From Caulobacteraceae bacterium (GTDB taxonomy: Bacteria; Pseudomonadota; Alphaproteobacteria; Caulobacterales; Caulobacteraceae): a DNA stretch of 34,739 nucleotides. A model generated the notes under the pieces. The model had not been told where the DNA came from and ran no database searches. It saw only the letters and a list, made by a program, of their open reading frames with translations. Location: positions 1-34,739 of the forward strand of contig JANXTX010000020.1 of the NCBI GenBank assembly GCA_025352165.1, written 5' to 3'. Positions 27,069-34,739 of this stretch are shown here, piece after piece. The first letter of the stretch is position 1. The number at the start of each line of letters is the position of its first letter. The position numbers and the translations under genes are program-made.

Positions 27069-28556
27069 AGGTTGAAACCAGCTGTCGTGGGTGGGGACGT
27101 TCTGGGCGGCGTCGAGCGTCGAGCGGGCGAAGGTAGCGAGGATTTCGCGCAGCCGGGCGGGTTCGACGATGTCCATCAGCGGATCGGTGCGGGCCGGTTC
27201 GAGACCCAGCCCCTCGAAGATGTAGAACCAGCTGAGGTCGGTGAACAGTTCGCCCGGCCTCACACGGATTCTGCCGCTCTCCCGGTATTGCTCGATGCGC
27301 TCGATCAGGCTGTCGGGGAGGGCCATTGCGCGGCAGTCTCGCCAGAACGGCGTGTCATCGCGACTGACGGCGCAATAGTGCAGCACGATGAAATCGCGGA
27401 CGCGTTCGATCTCGGCAATGAGATCATTGTTGTAAGAGGCGATGTTCGACGGCTCGAAATCGCGGTCCGGGAAGTGTTCCAGCAGGTTGTAGACACCGCT
27501 CATGGCGAGATGGATGCTGGTCGACTCCAGGGGTTCGAGAAAGCCGGAGGACAAGCCGATGGCGATGCAGTTCTTGTTCCAGAACTGCCTGCGCCGTCCG
27601 GTAACAAAGCGCAGCACGCGTGGATCGGCGAGCGGCTTTTCACCGACCTGGGCGAGAAGGTCGTCGGCGGCAGCGGCGTCGCTGATGTGGGCGCTGCTAT
27701 AGACATAGCCGTTGCCGGCGCGATGCTGCAGTGGGATGCGCCAGCGCCAGCCGGCGGCGCGGGCGCTTGACTCGGTATACGGCGAACGGGGCCGGTTCAT
27801 CCGCGTGGGAACGGCGACGGCGCGATCGCAGGGCAGGAAGTTGGTCCAGTCGATATATCCGGTCTTCAGGATCTGCTCGATCAGCACGCCGCGAAAGCCG
27901 CTGCAGTCGATGTAGAGATCGGCGCGCAGGACCGAGCCGTCGGTGAAGCATAGGTCCTCCAGGAATCCGTCCGGGCGCTGGGTGGCGTGGGCGACGGTTC
28001 GCTCCATGCGCACCACGCCGAGCTTCTCGGCGTAGGCGCGCAGATATTGCGCCACGAGGCCGGCGTCGAAATGCAGGGCATAGCGCAGGCCGGCAAGCGG
28101 CCCGCCCGCGGCCGGGTCGGGGCGGCGGAAACGGCCCGCGTCGCCCAGCGTCGCGCACAGGCTGAAATCGTTGAAACGGGGCGCCAGCCCCTCCGACCTG
28201 CCCTTCAACCAGGCATGAAAGAACGGACGGCGATTGACCGGCGCGCCGAAGGACCCGAAGGGATGCCAGTAGCTGTGGCCGATCGCGCGCCAGTCGGTGA
28301 ATTTGATGCCCAGCTTGTAGGTCGATCGGGTGTGGCGAATGAAGTCCGCCTCGTTGATGTCGAGGAAACGCAGGAAGTCGATGAACGGCGGAATAGTCGC
28401 CTCGCCCACGCCGATCGTGCCGATGTCCGGCGACTCGATGACGGTGATCTCGCAACCGTAGCCGGGCAGGGCGCGGGCGAGGATGCTGGCGGCAACCCAA
28501 CCGGCCGTGCCTCCGCCGACGATGGCGATACTTCTTATTCGCCTGTCATGCGTCAT
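27024..28556 (-). CDS. Tryptophan-halogenase-family flavoprotein
   Basis: 510 residues. The FAD-binding start is IVGGGTAGW. GIKFTDW carries Lys85, the likely equivalent of the halogenase lysine that forms the chloramine/HOCl adduct. The WxWxIP motif is WRWRIP (270-275), and the catalytic Glu is probably Glu344 in PLESTSIH. All hallmarks of flavin-dependent halogenases are thus present. In Caulobacter and relatives such genes recur next to TonB-dependent receptors in sugar uptake loci, with no proven substrate. The last 14 residues (PSPLAGEGVGEADG) derive from an intergenic repeat. It needs reduced FAD from a reductase. Confidence 0.92.
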   Translation of the reverse strand: MTHDRRIRSIAIVGGGTAGWVAASILARALPGYGCEITVIESPDIGTIGVGEATIPPFIDFLRFLDINEADFIRHTRSTYKLGIKFTDWRAIGHSYWHPFGSFGAPVNRRPFFHAWLKGRSEGLAPRFNDFSLCATLGDAGRFRRPDPAAGGPLAGLRYALHFDAGLVAQYLRAYAEKLGVVRMERTVAHATQRPDGFLEDLCFTDGSVLRADLYIDCSGFRGVLIEQILKTGYIDWTNFLPCDRAVAVPTRMNRPRSPYTESSARAAGWRWRIPLQHRAGNGYVYSSAHISDAAAADDLLAQVGEKPLADPRVLRFVTGRRRQFWNKNCIAIGLSSGFLEPLESTSIHLAMSGVYNLLEHFPDRDFEPSNIASYNNDLIAEIERVRDFIVLHYCAVSRDDTPFWRDCRAMALPDSLIERIEQYRESGRIRVRPGELFTDLSWFYIFEGLGLEPARTDPLMDIVEPARLREILATFARSTLDAAQNVPTHDSWFQPPSPLAGEGVGEADG

Positions 28557-28620
28557 TGCGCCGGGACCTCACACCACCTGAGCCGCTCAGTAACGCAGCT
28601 CACTCGCGCCCTCCACCCCT

Positions 28621-28684
28621 TGCACCTTCGCCAGGGCTTTGGCGGACAGGCCGGGGTCCTCCTCCACCGTTTCACGGAGGAGGA
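28621..28684. repeat. Short palindromic repeat and hairpin downstream of the receptor gene
   Basis: CGCCA-GGGCTT-TGGCG (28629-28644) resembles a repeat common between genes of Caulobacterales (from memory). Next to it, TCCTCCTCC (28657-28665) pairs with GGAGGAGGA (28676-28684). No T-run follows on the minus strand, so this is a possible processing or attenuation hairpin between receptor and halogenase. Confidence 0.5.
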
Positions 28685-28698
28685 GGATATAGTTCAGG

Positions 28699-31600
28699 CT
28701 AGAATTTGAATTTCACGCCCAGGAAGTAACGGCGGCCGCTGTTGTCGTAGGTGAAGGGAAGGTTCGGCCACTGCAGATAGGTGTGCAGGGCCGCGGAGGC
28801 GATGTTCTGTACGGAGAAGATGACGCCGATCCGCGAGTTGATGTCGTAGCCGATCTGGCCGTCGAGCTGGCCGTAGGGGGCGGCGAACACCTGGTAGACT
28901 TTCGAATTGCCGTTCTGATCGGCGAAGGCGAAGGAGGAGCCGACCAGGGAGTCGTTGATCGCCGTGTCGCGCCACGAATACGACAGCCTGGCCGAGAAGC
29001 CGGCGTGCTCATAGTAGCCGGTCAGCGTCAGGGCGTCCTTGGAGACCCCAGGGATCGGGGCCTTGGTGGAGAAGGCGGTCACCTGATCCGAGGAGGACTC
29101 GGAACGGGTGTAATTGGCGAAGATGCCGAAGCCTTTCAGCAGCGGAAGGAAATCATCGCCGAACGCGTACTGGAAGTTCAGCTCGGCGCCATAGATGTAG
29201 CCCTTGCCGCCGTTCACCGGCTCGGTGACATCGGCGGTCGTGCCGCCGACGTTTGTCGCCACGTTCTGGGTTTCGACGAAGCTGTCGACCGCCTTGTAGA
29301 AGCCGCCGACACTGATGATGGCGCCGCGGGCGAAGTAGTTTTCGTAACTCAGGTTCACCTGGTTGGCGCGATAGGGATCGAGGTTCGGATTGCCGGACGA
29401 ACCGCCGGCGAACACGAAGTTCGTGCCGCTGCCGCTGCGGGTGAAGTTGTAGGAATTGCCGAGGCCGAGCGAGAAGAGGTCCTGGGGAGCGACCACCCGC
29501 GCCGCGCCGAAGCGGATCTTCTGGGAATCGCTCACGTCGAGGACGAAGTTGAACGACGGCAGTATGTCGACGTAGTTGCGCTGGGTGGAGACCGCCACGA
29601 CGTTGGAGTCGACACCGTTCCACGAGGCCGTTCCGTAGTAGGTTGGGCTCTGGTTGGCCTGGCCGTTGTCGATGGTCAGCGCGGTATCGACGATGCGGAC
29701 GCCGAAGTTGATATGGAAACGGTCGGTCGGGCCGCCGACGTCACCCATCAGATAACCGGCGGTGGTGGTTTCGCTGACGTGGAACGAGCTCAGCCCATCG
29801 ACGAAGAAGCGCTCGGTATTGTTGGTGAGGGCCGGATTGCCGCCGTTGTTCCACACCGTGTTGAGGTAGGTCGACGGGTTGGTCATACCGCCGGTATAGG
29901 GGTTCTTCACCAGGATTGCGCCGGCCCCGAAGTTGTTGACCATCTGAGCCAGCGAGGGGTTGGACACGGCGGTCGAGTAGGGAATGCCCGCATAGCCCGG
30001 GTCCTGGTAGTACAGCCACGGGCCAGTGACGCCGGGTGATTGGCAGCACACCGGAATGGTGGTCGTGCCGTTGTTACTGTTGATCAGGTAGCGCCCGAAG
30101 GTCTGGTCGACATCGCGGCCGGCGACCCGGAAGCCCGCGGTCAGGGTGGTGTCGACGTTGGCGATGAAGACCGGCTTGTAGGCGAGGTTACCTCGCACCG
30201 CCCATTGCTTTTCCTTGGTCAGGTTGGCCCAGGCCCAGTTTGACTTGAAGGTGGTGTAGTTGGGGTTGCTGAGAACATCGGCGAAGGGCGCGAGATAGGA
30301 GACCGACGGCAGACCCGATGTGCCCCCGTTGTTCCAGGCGAATTCATAGCCGTGATTGCCGTTGGCGCAGGTCGAGCCGCCATTGTTGCAGCCCGGCGCC
30401 GTCGGCGATGTGCCCACGCCGGAGAAGTTGTTGTAGAGGCCATGTTCGACGTCGGCCTGGGCGGCCTGCAGATTGGACGTCGCATAGGCATAGGACCCGT
30501 TGAGCGTCGCGGTCAGCGGGCCGCCGTTGTTCCACTTCAGGAAAGCCTGGAAGTTGTTCGCCTGACTGACGTCGTGCTGGTAGAGCGTCGCGGTTTCCGC
30601 GCCGTTGGCGTTGAAGGTTCCGTTCTGCACGACGCCGTTCGAATCGATGTGACTGCTCTTCGACGGGTCGATGCCGGGAAGCGCGTAGAACGGATTGGTG
30701 GCCAGCGCCGCATTGAGCTGAGCAGACGTGTAGCAACCGGTGGAATTGACGGCGCAGCCGCCTGGATAGCCGCCCTGCAGAATCTGTTCGGCGTTCGACT
30801 GACCCTGACCATCGAACCAGACCTTGTCCGAATAGCTGATGTTGGTGTCGGTTTCCCGCGAGAAGAACCAGTTGGCGCCGGCGGTAAGGCTGTCGCTGGC
30901 TTTCCATTCGACGCCGGCCGAGGCGCCGATGGTTCGGCGATTGTCATACTCGTCGGTGAAATAGGCCAACTGCGGATCGATATAGAGTTGGTTGTTGGGC
31001 AGGGCGGTGATGCCCGCCGCCGTCAGGCTGCCGGTATAGGGGCCTGTCGCCGAGTCGGTGATGACCCATTGGTTGCGGTTCTGGTCCTGGAACTCCTTGG
31101 TGTGGGTGTCCTCGGAGTCGTACGAGACGCTGGCGGTGACGGCCAGGCGGTCATTGAATTTGTAGGACCCCACCAGCGCGCCGACCGGGGTCCAGGAGTG
31201 GTCGCCCTGGGCGACGGTGGCGCGGGCGTTGCCGCCGAAATGAAAGCCGTTGGATTGGGCGAGGGGGTCGCGGGTCTTCAGGTCGATGGTGCCGCCGAGA
31301 CCGCCTTCGGTCATCGATGACTGCGGGTTCTTATAAACGTCGATGCCGCTGATCTCTTCCGATGGGATGCCTTCGAGCGAGCCGTACTGAGAGTTGCCGC
31401 CGGCGCCACCGCCGGATGCTTCGCCCGAGACATAGAATTCCTTGCCGGTGAGGAAGACATCGCCGTTGAGGGTGGTGAGGTTCTGGCGCAGGCCGTCGAT
31501 CAGGACGGCGGTGCCCTGTCCCTGGGAGCGATCGATCTGAATGCCCGGCAGGCGTTGCAGCGATTCCGCCACGTTCTGGTCGGGCAGCTTGCCGATGTCC

Positions 31601-31836
31601 TCGGCGGCCACCGATTCGATCGGCAGGTTGGAAGCGCGCTTCAGATGCAAAGCGGATTCCAGCGAGGCGCGGAAGCCGGTGACGACGATTTCCTGGACCT
31701 CGGTCCCGTTTGCCGGCGCGGCGGCTGGCGCGGCGGCGGACGTGCTCTGGGCGGCGGCCGGCAAGGCGACCGCGAGGGTGAGGAGCGAGGCCGCCGACAA
31801 GAGGGCGGCGCGGGCGGAAAGATGGCGTCGATACAT
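28699..31836 (-). CDS. TonB-dependent outer-membrane receptor, carbohydrate type
   Basis: 1045 residues from ATG 31836, with an AGGGGGA ribosome-binding site. The signal peptide covers residues 1-29 (ending PAAAQ). A TonB box-like EVQEIVVTGFR (about 46-56) precedes a plug domain with SVAAEDIGKLPDQNVAESLQ, RLPGIQIDR and GGTIDLKTRDP. The long barrel ends in RRYFLGVKFKF with a terminal Phe. It matches the large receptors of Caulobacterales and Xanthomonadales that import oligosaccharides. Several cysteine pairs in extracellular-looking loops (CAVNSTGC, CNNGGSTC, VCCQ) may form disulfides. First gene of the receptor-halogenase-GH3 unit. Confidence 0.95.
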   Translation of the reverse strand: MYRRHLSARAALLSAASLLTLAVALPAAAQSTSAAAPAAAPANGTEVQEIVVTGFRASLESALHLKRASNLPIESVAAEDIGKLPDQNVAESLQRLPGIQIDRSQGQGTAVLIDGLRQNLTTLNGDVFLTGKEFYVSGEASGGGAGGNSQYGSLEGIPSEEISGIDVYKNPQSSMTEGGLGGTIDLKTRDPLAQSNGFHFGGNARATVAQGDHSWTPVGALVGSYKFNDRLAVTASVSYDSEDTHTKEFQDQNRNQWVITDSATGPYTGSLTAAGITALPNNQLYIDPQLAYFTDEYDNRRTIGASAGVEWKASDSLTAGANWFFSRETDTNISYSDKVWFDGQGQSNAEQILQGGYPGGCAVNSTGCYTSAQLNAALATNPFYALPGIDPSKSSHIDSNGVVQNGTFNANGAETATLYQHDVSQANNFQAFLKWNNGGPLTATLNGSYAYATSNLQAAQADVEHGLYNNFSGVGTSPTAPGCNNGGSTCANGNHGYEFAWNNGGTSGLPSVSYLAPFADVLSNPNYTTFKSNWAWANLTKEKQWAVRGNLAYKPVFIANVDTTLTAGFRVAGRDVDQTFGRYLINSNNGTTTIPVCCQSPGVTGPWLYYQDPGYAGIPYSTAVSNPSLAQMVNNFGAGAILVKNPYTGGMTNPSTYLNTVWNNGGNPALTNNTERFFVDGLSSFHVSETTTAGYLMGDVGGPTDRFHINFGVRIVDTALTIDNGQANQSPTYYGTASWNGVDSNVVAVSTQRNYVDILPSFNFVLDVSDSQKIRFGAARVVAPQDLFSLGLGNSYNFTRSGSGTNFVFAGGSSGNPNLDPYRANQVNLSYENYFARGAIISVGGFYKAVDSFVETQNVATNVGGTTADVTEPVNGGKGYIYGAELNFQYAFGDDFLPLLKGFGIFANYTRSESSSDQVTAFSTKAPIPGVSKDALTLTGYYEHAGFSARLSYSWRDTAINDSLVGSSFAFADQNGNSKVYQVFAAPYGQLDGQIGYDINSRIGVIFSVQNIASAALHTYLQWPNLPFTYDNSGRRYFLGVKFKF

Positions 31837-32387
31837 GAGGTATCCCCCTAATGAGAGTTTCTATGCACGGCCCTTTACTGGGGCCCTTAACGTAGTGAAC
31901 GCTGGTCGGCCGGTGTTCGCGAGATTGCTCGCCGAACGCCCCCGCGGATCGATCCCGTTGTGGTCACGAGCCTTGAGAACGCCGCAATCTCCCACTCATT
32001 CCGGATATCTGTCAAGGGATTCATAAATCAATTTGGCTATTTTTTTATATCACACAGGAGGAATGGAAAGTGACCGACGGGTGGGGGCCCCGTGAGAAAT
32101 CGGCGCTGGGTCCTGGGCAGCCGCTCAGGCGCGGGGGCCTCATGCATTAAGAAGTCGAGTAGTAGAAATGGCGCTGATCGATGAAATATTCTTGAAACCC
32201 AGCGTTCGACTGACACTATCGCGCCCGGTAAGGGCCGGTGATTGCATCGATCCCGGCGGTGACGAAAATATGACATGCAAGTTAGCTTCAAAAATTCTCC
32301 GCATCCATACTAATATTTCAATTTGGGTTATTGGCGCTCAGTGAATGGGAGTGCTATACGAGAGCGGTGAGCAGAGAATTCGCCAAG
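31837..32387. other. Divergent regulatory region between receptor and ROK regulator
   Basis: About 550 bases without a convincing gene. A minus-strand TTGACA (32015-32010) is followed by only a poor -10. The region 32031-32060 is very AT-rich. No clear palindromic operator like that at zwf was found, so the site bound by the ROK regulator is not identified. Confidence 0.5.
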
Positions 32388-33626
32388 ATGGATGAAACGT
32401 CGCGCCTGGGGCGGCAGGATCGTCAGAAGACGTTCGCCGGCGGCCTTTCAGGGTCCAATCTGGAACGCGCCGGGGATCACAATCAGAGGGTCACGCTGCA
32501 GGCGATTCGCGTCAACGGGCCGATCACCCGCACTGAACTGACTGATATCATCGGCCTGACCGCGCCGACCATCGCCAACATCACCAAGCGCCTGCTGGCG
32601 GAGGGCCTGATCGTCGAGGCCGGACGCCTGCACGGCGCGCGGGGTCAGCCGGCAATGTGTCTGGCGATCAACCCGGAGGGCGCCTATTCGTTCGGGCTGA
32701 ACATCGATCGCGATCACGTGACGCTGGTGGCGCTCGATTTCGTCGGCCGGGTCCGGGCGCGGGCGACACGCGAGGTCGATTTCGCGCTGCCCGATGCGAT
32801 CCTGGCGTTTGTCCGCGCTCAGGTGGGCAAGATCGTCAAGGCCGGCGCTGTCGATCCGGCGCGGCTGGCCGGCATCGGCGTGGCTCTGCCGTTCGGTCCT
32901 GGCGGGGCGACTCTGCCGCATCGGCCGGAGGCCTATAGTGTGTGGGACGAGACCGACGTCGCCGAACTGCTGGCCAACGTTCTGCCGCATCCGGTGCTGA
33001 TCGAGAACGACGCGGCAGCCGCGGCGATCGGTGAGCTTCGGTTCGGCCATGGCCTGCGGACCCGCAGCTTTGTCTATCTGCTGATCAGCGCCGGCCTTGG
33101 CGGCGGACTGGTGGTGGACGGGGCCTATTTCCGCGGCGCGCATGGTCTGAGCGGTGAGATCGGCTTCCTGCCGGTGAGGAACCTGCCGGCGAATGCGCCG
33201 GCCAACGCGCGCAATTTGCAGGATATCGTCTCCCTGTCGGCGCTCTATGACTATCTGAGTGAACGAGGGGTTTCGGCCGCCACGCCCAGCGAGCTGACCA
33301 AGGTCGACGCACGGGGGGAGGGCCTTATCGACGAGTGGCTGGACCTCTCGGCCGAAGTGCTCTGCGAGCCGCTGCTGGTGCTGAACTGCGCGATAGACCC
33401 GGAAGCCATTCTGATCGGCGGCCGGCTGCCCACCAGGATCGTCAATGGGCTGTGCGAGCGCATCAACCACCGCCTGCTGCGCCGCGCGCAGAACGTACCC
33501 ACCATCGCCCCGGTGATGCGCGCGGCCCTGGCGGCCGACGCGGCTGCCATCGGTGCGGCGATCCTTCCGTTCAGCGACAGGTTTTTGCCGACGCCGACAG
33601 CGTTGTTGAAGACGACGGAGGGGTAG
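32388..33626 (+). CDS. ROK-family transcriptional regulator
   Basis: 412 residues from ATG 32388; GTG 32367 or TTG 32331 are possible earlier starts. An amino-terminal winged helix-turn-helix (VTLQAIRVNGPITRTELTDI, then GLTAPTIANITKRLLAEGLI) is joined to a ROK sugar-kinase-like domain with GIGVALPFGP, VLIENDAAAAAIGE and a glycine-rich LISAGLGGGLVVDG. The usual ROK zinc site (GEIGH followed by CxCGxxGC) is missing: GEIG is followed by Phe and no cysteine cluster. It is divergent from the receptor operon and probably controls it in response to a sugar or sugar phosphate. Confidence 0.88.
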   Translation: MDETSRLGRQDRQKTFAGGLSGSNLERAGDHNQRVTLQAIRVNGPITRTELTDIIGLTAPTIANITKRLLAEGLIVEAGRLHGARGQPAMCLAINPEGAYSFGLNIDRDHVTLVALDFVGRVRARATREVDFALPDAILAFVRAQVGKIVKAGAVDPARLAGIGVALPFGPGGATLPHRPEAYSVWDETDVAELLANVLPHPVLIENDAAAAAIGELRFGHGLRTRSFVYLLISAGLGGGLVVDGAYFRGAHGLSGEIGFLPVRNLPANAPANARNLQDIVSLSALYDYLSERGVSAATPSELTKVDARGEGLIDEWLDLSAEVLCEPLLVLNCAIDPEAILIGGRLPTRIVNGLCERINHRLLRRAQNVPTIAPVMRAALAADAAAIGAAILPFSDRFLPTPTALLKTTEG

Positions 33627-33964
33627 GGGGTGGGCTGGTTTTGGACGGTTGCTGACTCGCTGCGGACCTTGGGATGGTCGGTTTTGTGGTCTCTTCAAAG
33701 CGCGCAGCCAAACATGAGAACTGTCTCGTCATGGCGGCCGCAAGCCGACTTCCCAATCGGCGGCAGTGGGTGGAAAACAGTCTATCGCTAGGTGATCGCG
33801 CGTCGCGGCGAGACCAAAAGAGAGATTCGGAGAGATTCGGATAGATTCGGTGACAGTGCATTTATATGCGAGAAAAATGCGCTGCCACCGAAATGGGAAA
33901 GCCGCATGTCCGGATCTGTGCGTAGGGCGGCGAGTAGTGGCAGTCCCTACCGCGACCCGCATAT
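33627..33964. other. Intergenic region with a tandem repeat
   Basis: 338 bases between the convergent ROK and sigma-factor genes. No convincing coding frame and no clear terminator hairpin. The only distinct structure is the 10-bp tandem repeat at 33821-33850. Confidence 0.5.
33821..33850. repeat. Three tandem 10-bp units, AGAGATTCGG
   Basis: 33821-33830 and 33831-33840 are identical; 33841-33850 differs by one base (ATAGATTCGG). The period equals roughly one helical turn. Confidence 0.75.
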
Positions 33965-34585
33965 TCAAGCGACCAGGCGCCGCTCCTGGCCGGACCGACC
34001 GTCTGGGGGCCCGTCGGCAAATGACAGGATCGAAGCCATGGCGTCACTCGCCAATCCCCTCTCGCCAGCTATATTTCCTGAGGCCAACGTGGCCATCAGC
34101 GCTTTTCGCGCCCGGCTGACGCGACTCTTGATCGTGCCTTCGGCGCAGTTGTAGAGCCTCGCCACCTGAGCGTAACCAAATCCGTGCACGGCGACCAGCG
34201 TCAATGCGCTGCGTTGTTCTTCTCTTAATTGCAGCATCGCCCGGCGGACGTCTTCCAGTTCGAGTGGCGCCGTCGGGTTCGACACAGCCATCAACCTCTC
34301 CTCCGCGACATGAGGATCGAGTTGCTGGACCCGCCGTGAGCTGCGAATGTCCGAGTAGAATTGATTGCGGAGGATCATCAACACCCAGGCCACCAGATTG
34401 GTGCCTTGTTGGTATCTGTCACGGTGGCGCCAGGCGTTCAGCAGGGCATTCTGCGTCAGGTCATCCGCCTGCGCATGATCGCGGCACAGAGCGCGTGCGA
34501 GCGATTTCATTTTGGGAATGAGCGCGGTCAGTTCCTGCTTCTCGAATGGTTCGACGGTGCAATCTTTTTGTATAGCAAATGCCAT
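33965..34585 (-). CDS. ECF sigma factor, EcfG-like
   Basis: 206 residues from ATG 34585; a longer upstream frame lacks support, and GAGGGA precedes this ATG. Region 2 reads LIPKMKSLARALCRDHAQ, DDLTQNALLNAWRHRDRY, then GTNLVAWVLMILRNQFYSD. Region 4 reads LREEQRSALTLVAVHGFGYA and NCAEGTIKSRVSRARKAL. The GTNLxAWxxxILRNxFYS block is typical of EcfG (ECF15), the general stress sigma factor of Alphaproteobacteria, but NepR and PhyR genes are not in the window. It may be an EcfG paralogue. It ends with an unusual Gly/Arg-rich tail (DGPPDGRSGQERRLVA). Confidence 0.87.
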   Translation of the reverse strand: MAFAIQKDCTVEPFEKQELTALIPKMKSLARALCRDHAQADDLTQNALLNAWRHRDRYQQGTNLVAWVLMILRNQFYSDIRSSRRVQQLDPHVAEERLMAVSNPTAPLELEDVRRAMLQLREEQRSALTLVAVHGFGYAQVARLYNCAEGTIKSRVSRARKALMATLASGNIAGERGLASDAMASILSFADGPPDGRSGQERRLVA

Positions 34586-34682
34586 GTGGGTTTTTCCCTC
34601 GTAATTGCTCACCCCCCTTGAATCTGACCGGGCGCTGAATTTTCCGGTTGCGGCGGGTGGCTGGATGTGAGTCAAGGTATGG

Positions 34683-34739
34683 ATGACACCGCCGCCTGAT
34701 TTGGTCGACAGGGACGCCTTGATCGCGACGCTGATGGCG
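34683..34739 (+). CDS. Possible start of a gene leaving the window
   Basis: An open frame from ATG 34683, preceded by AAGG, encodes MTPPPDLVDRDALIATLMA and is open to the right edge. It is divergent from the sigma-factor gene. Nineteen codons are too few to name it. Confidence 0.3.
   Translation, partial: MTPPPDLVDRDALIATLMA

Noticed and set aside
28783-30039. 418-codon open frame opposite the TonB-dependent receptor
   Set aside because: Shadow of the receptor gene; Gly/Val/Asp-rich translation without motifs.
32448-33698. 416-codon open frame opposite the ROK regulator
   Set aside because: Antisense to a well supported gene and very rich in Arg/Gln.

Overview
The window is GC-rich and reads like an alphaproteobacterium, most likely of the order Caulobacterales (Caulobacter/Phenylobacterium/Asticcacaulis-like). 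This is an inference from gene content. The signs are a TonB-dependent receptor followed by a tryptophan-halogenase-like flavoprotein and a glycosidase, a zwf-edd-eda-glk Entner-Doudoroff operon, a pqqABCDE operon, an EcfG-like sigma factor, and intergenic palindromic repeats. I see no tRNA, rRNA, CRISPR array, phage or insertion sequence.

Layout. 1-632 (-): amino-terminal part of a secreted M28 peptidase. 759-3179 (+): a tight three-gene module of an Lgt-like integral membrane protein, a radical SAM enzyme resembling archaeal tetraether lipid synthase (Tes), and a small two-helix membrane protein. This is the best candidate for an undescribed system. A remnant of a VapC PIN domain follows, then glpK (3571) and tesB (5112). 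5933-7087 (-): an FTR1 iron permease and a periplasmic cupredoxin, divergent from a small outer-membrane barrel protein (7185), with a Fur-box-like site between them. 8270-9850 (+): a large secreted protein of unknown function with a strong terminator. 10173-14437 (-): a complete four-gene export operon (outer-membrane factor, FtsX-type permease, ATPase, adaptor).

14931-19269 (+): a VOC-family gene, pqqA-B-C-D-E with start/stop overlaps from pqqB to pqqE, and a flavin-reductase-like gene. 19266-24347 (-): zwf, edd, eda and glk, with a perfect 18-bp palindrome over the probable zwf promoter and no pgl. 24457-31836 (-): TonB-dependent receptor, halogenase-like flavoprotein and GH3 beta-glucosidase-like enzyme, divergent from a ROK-family regulator (32388-33626, +). 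The right end carries an EcfG-like ECF sigma factor (-) and the first codons of a possible gene leaving the window.

How it fits together (inference): the receptor would take up a glucan or glucoside, the GH3 enzyme would release glucose, Glk would phosphorylate it, and Zwf/Edd/Eda would convert it to pyruvate and glyceraldehyde-3-phosphate. PQQ would serve periplasmic dehydrogenases, possibly a glucose dehydrogenase feeding the same pathway through gluconate. The left 6 kb has a lipid and glycerol flavour (Lgt-like, Tes-like, glycerol kinase, acyl-CoA thioesterase).
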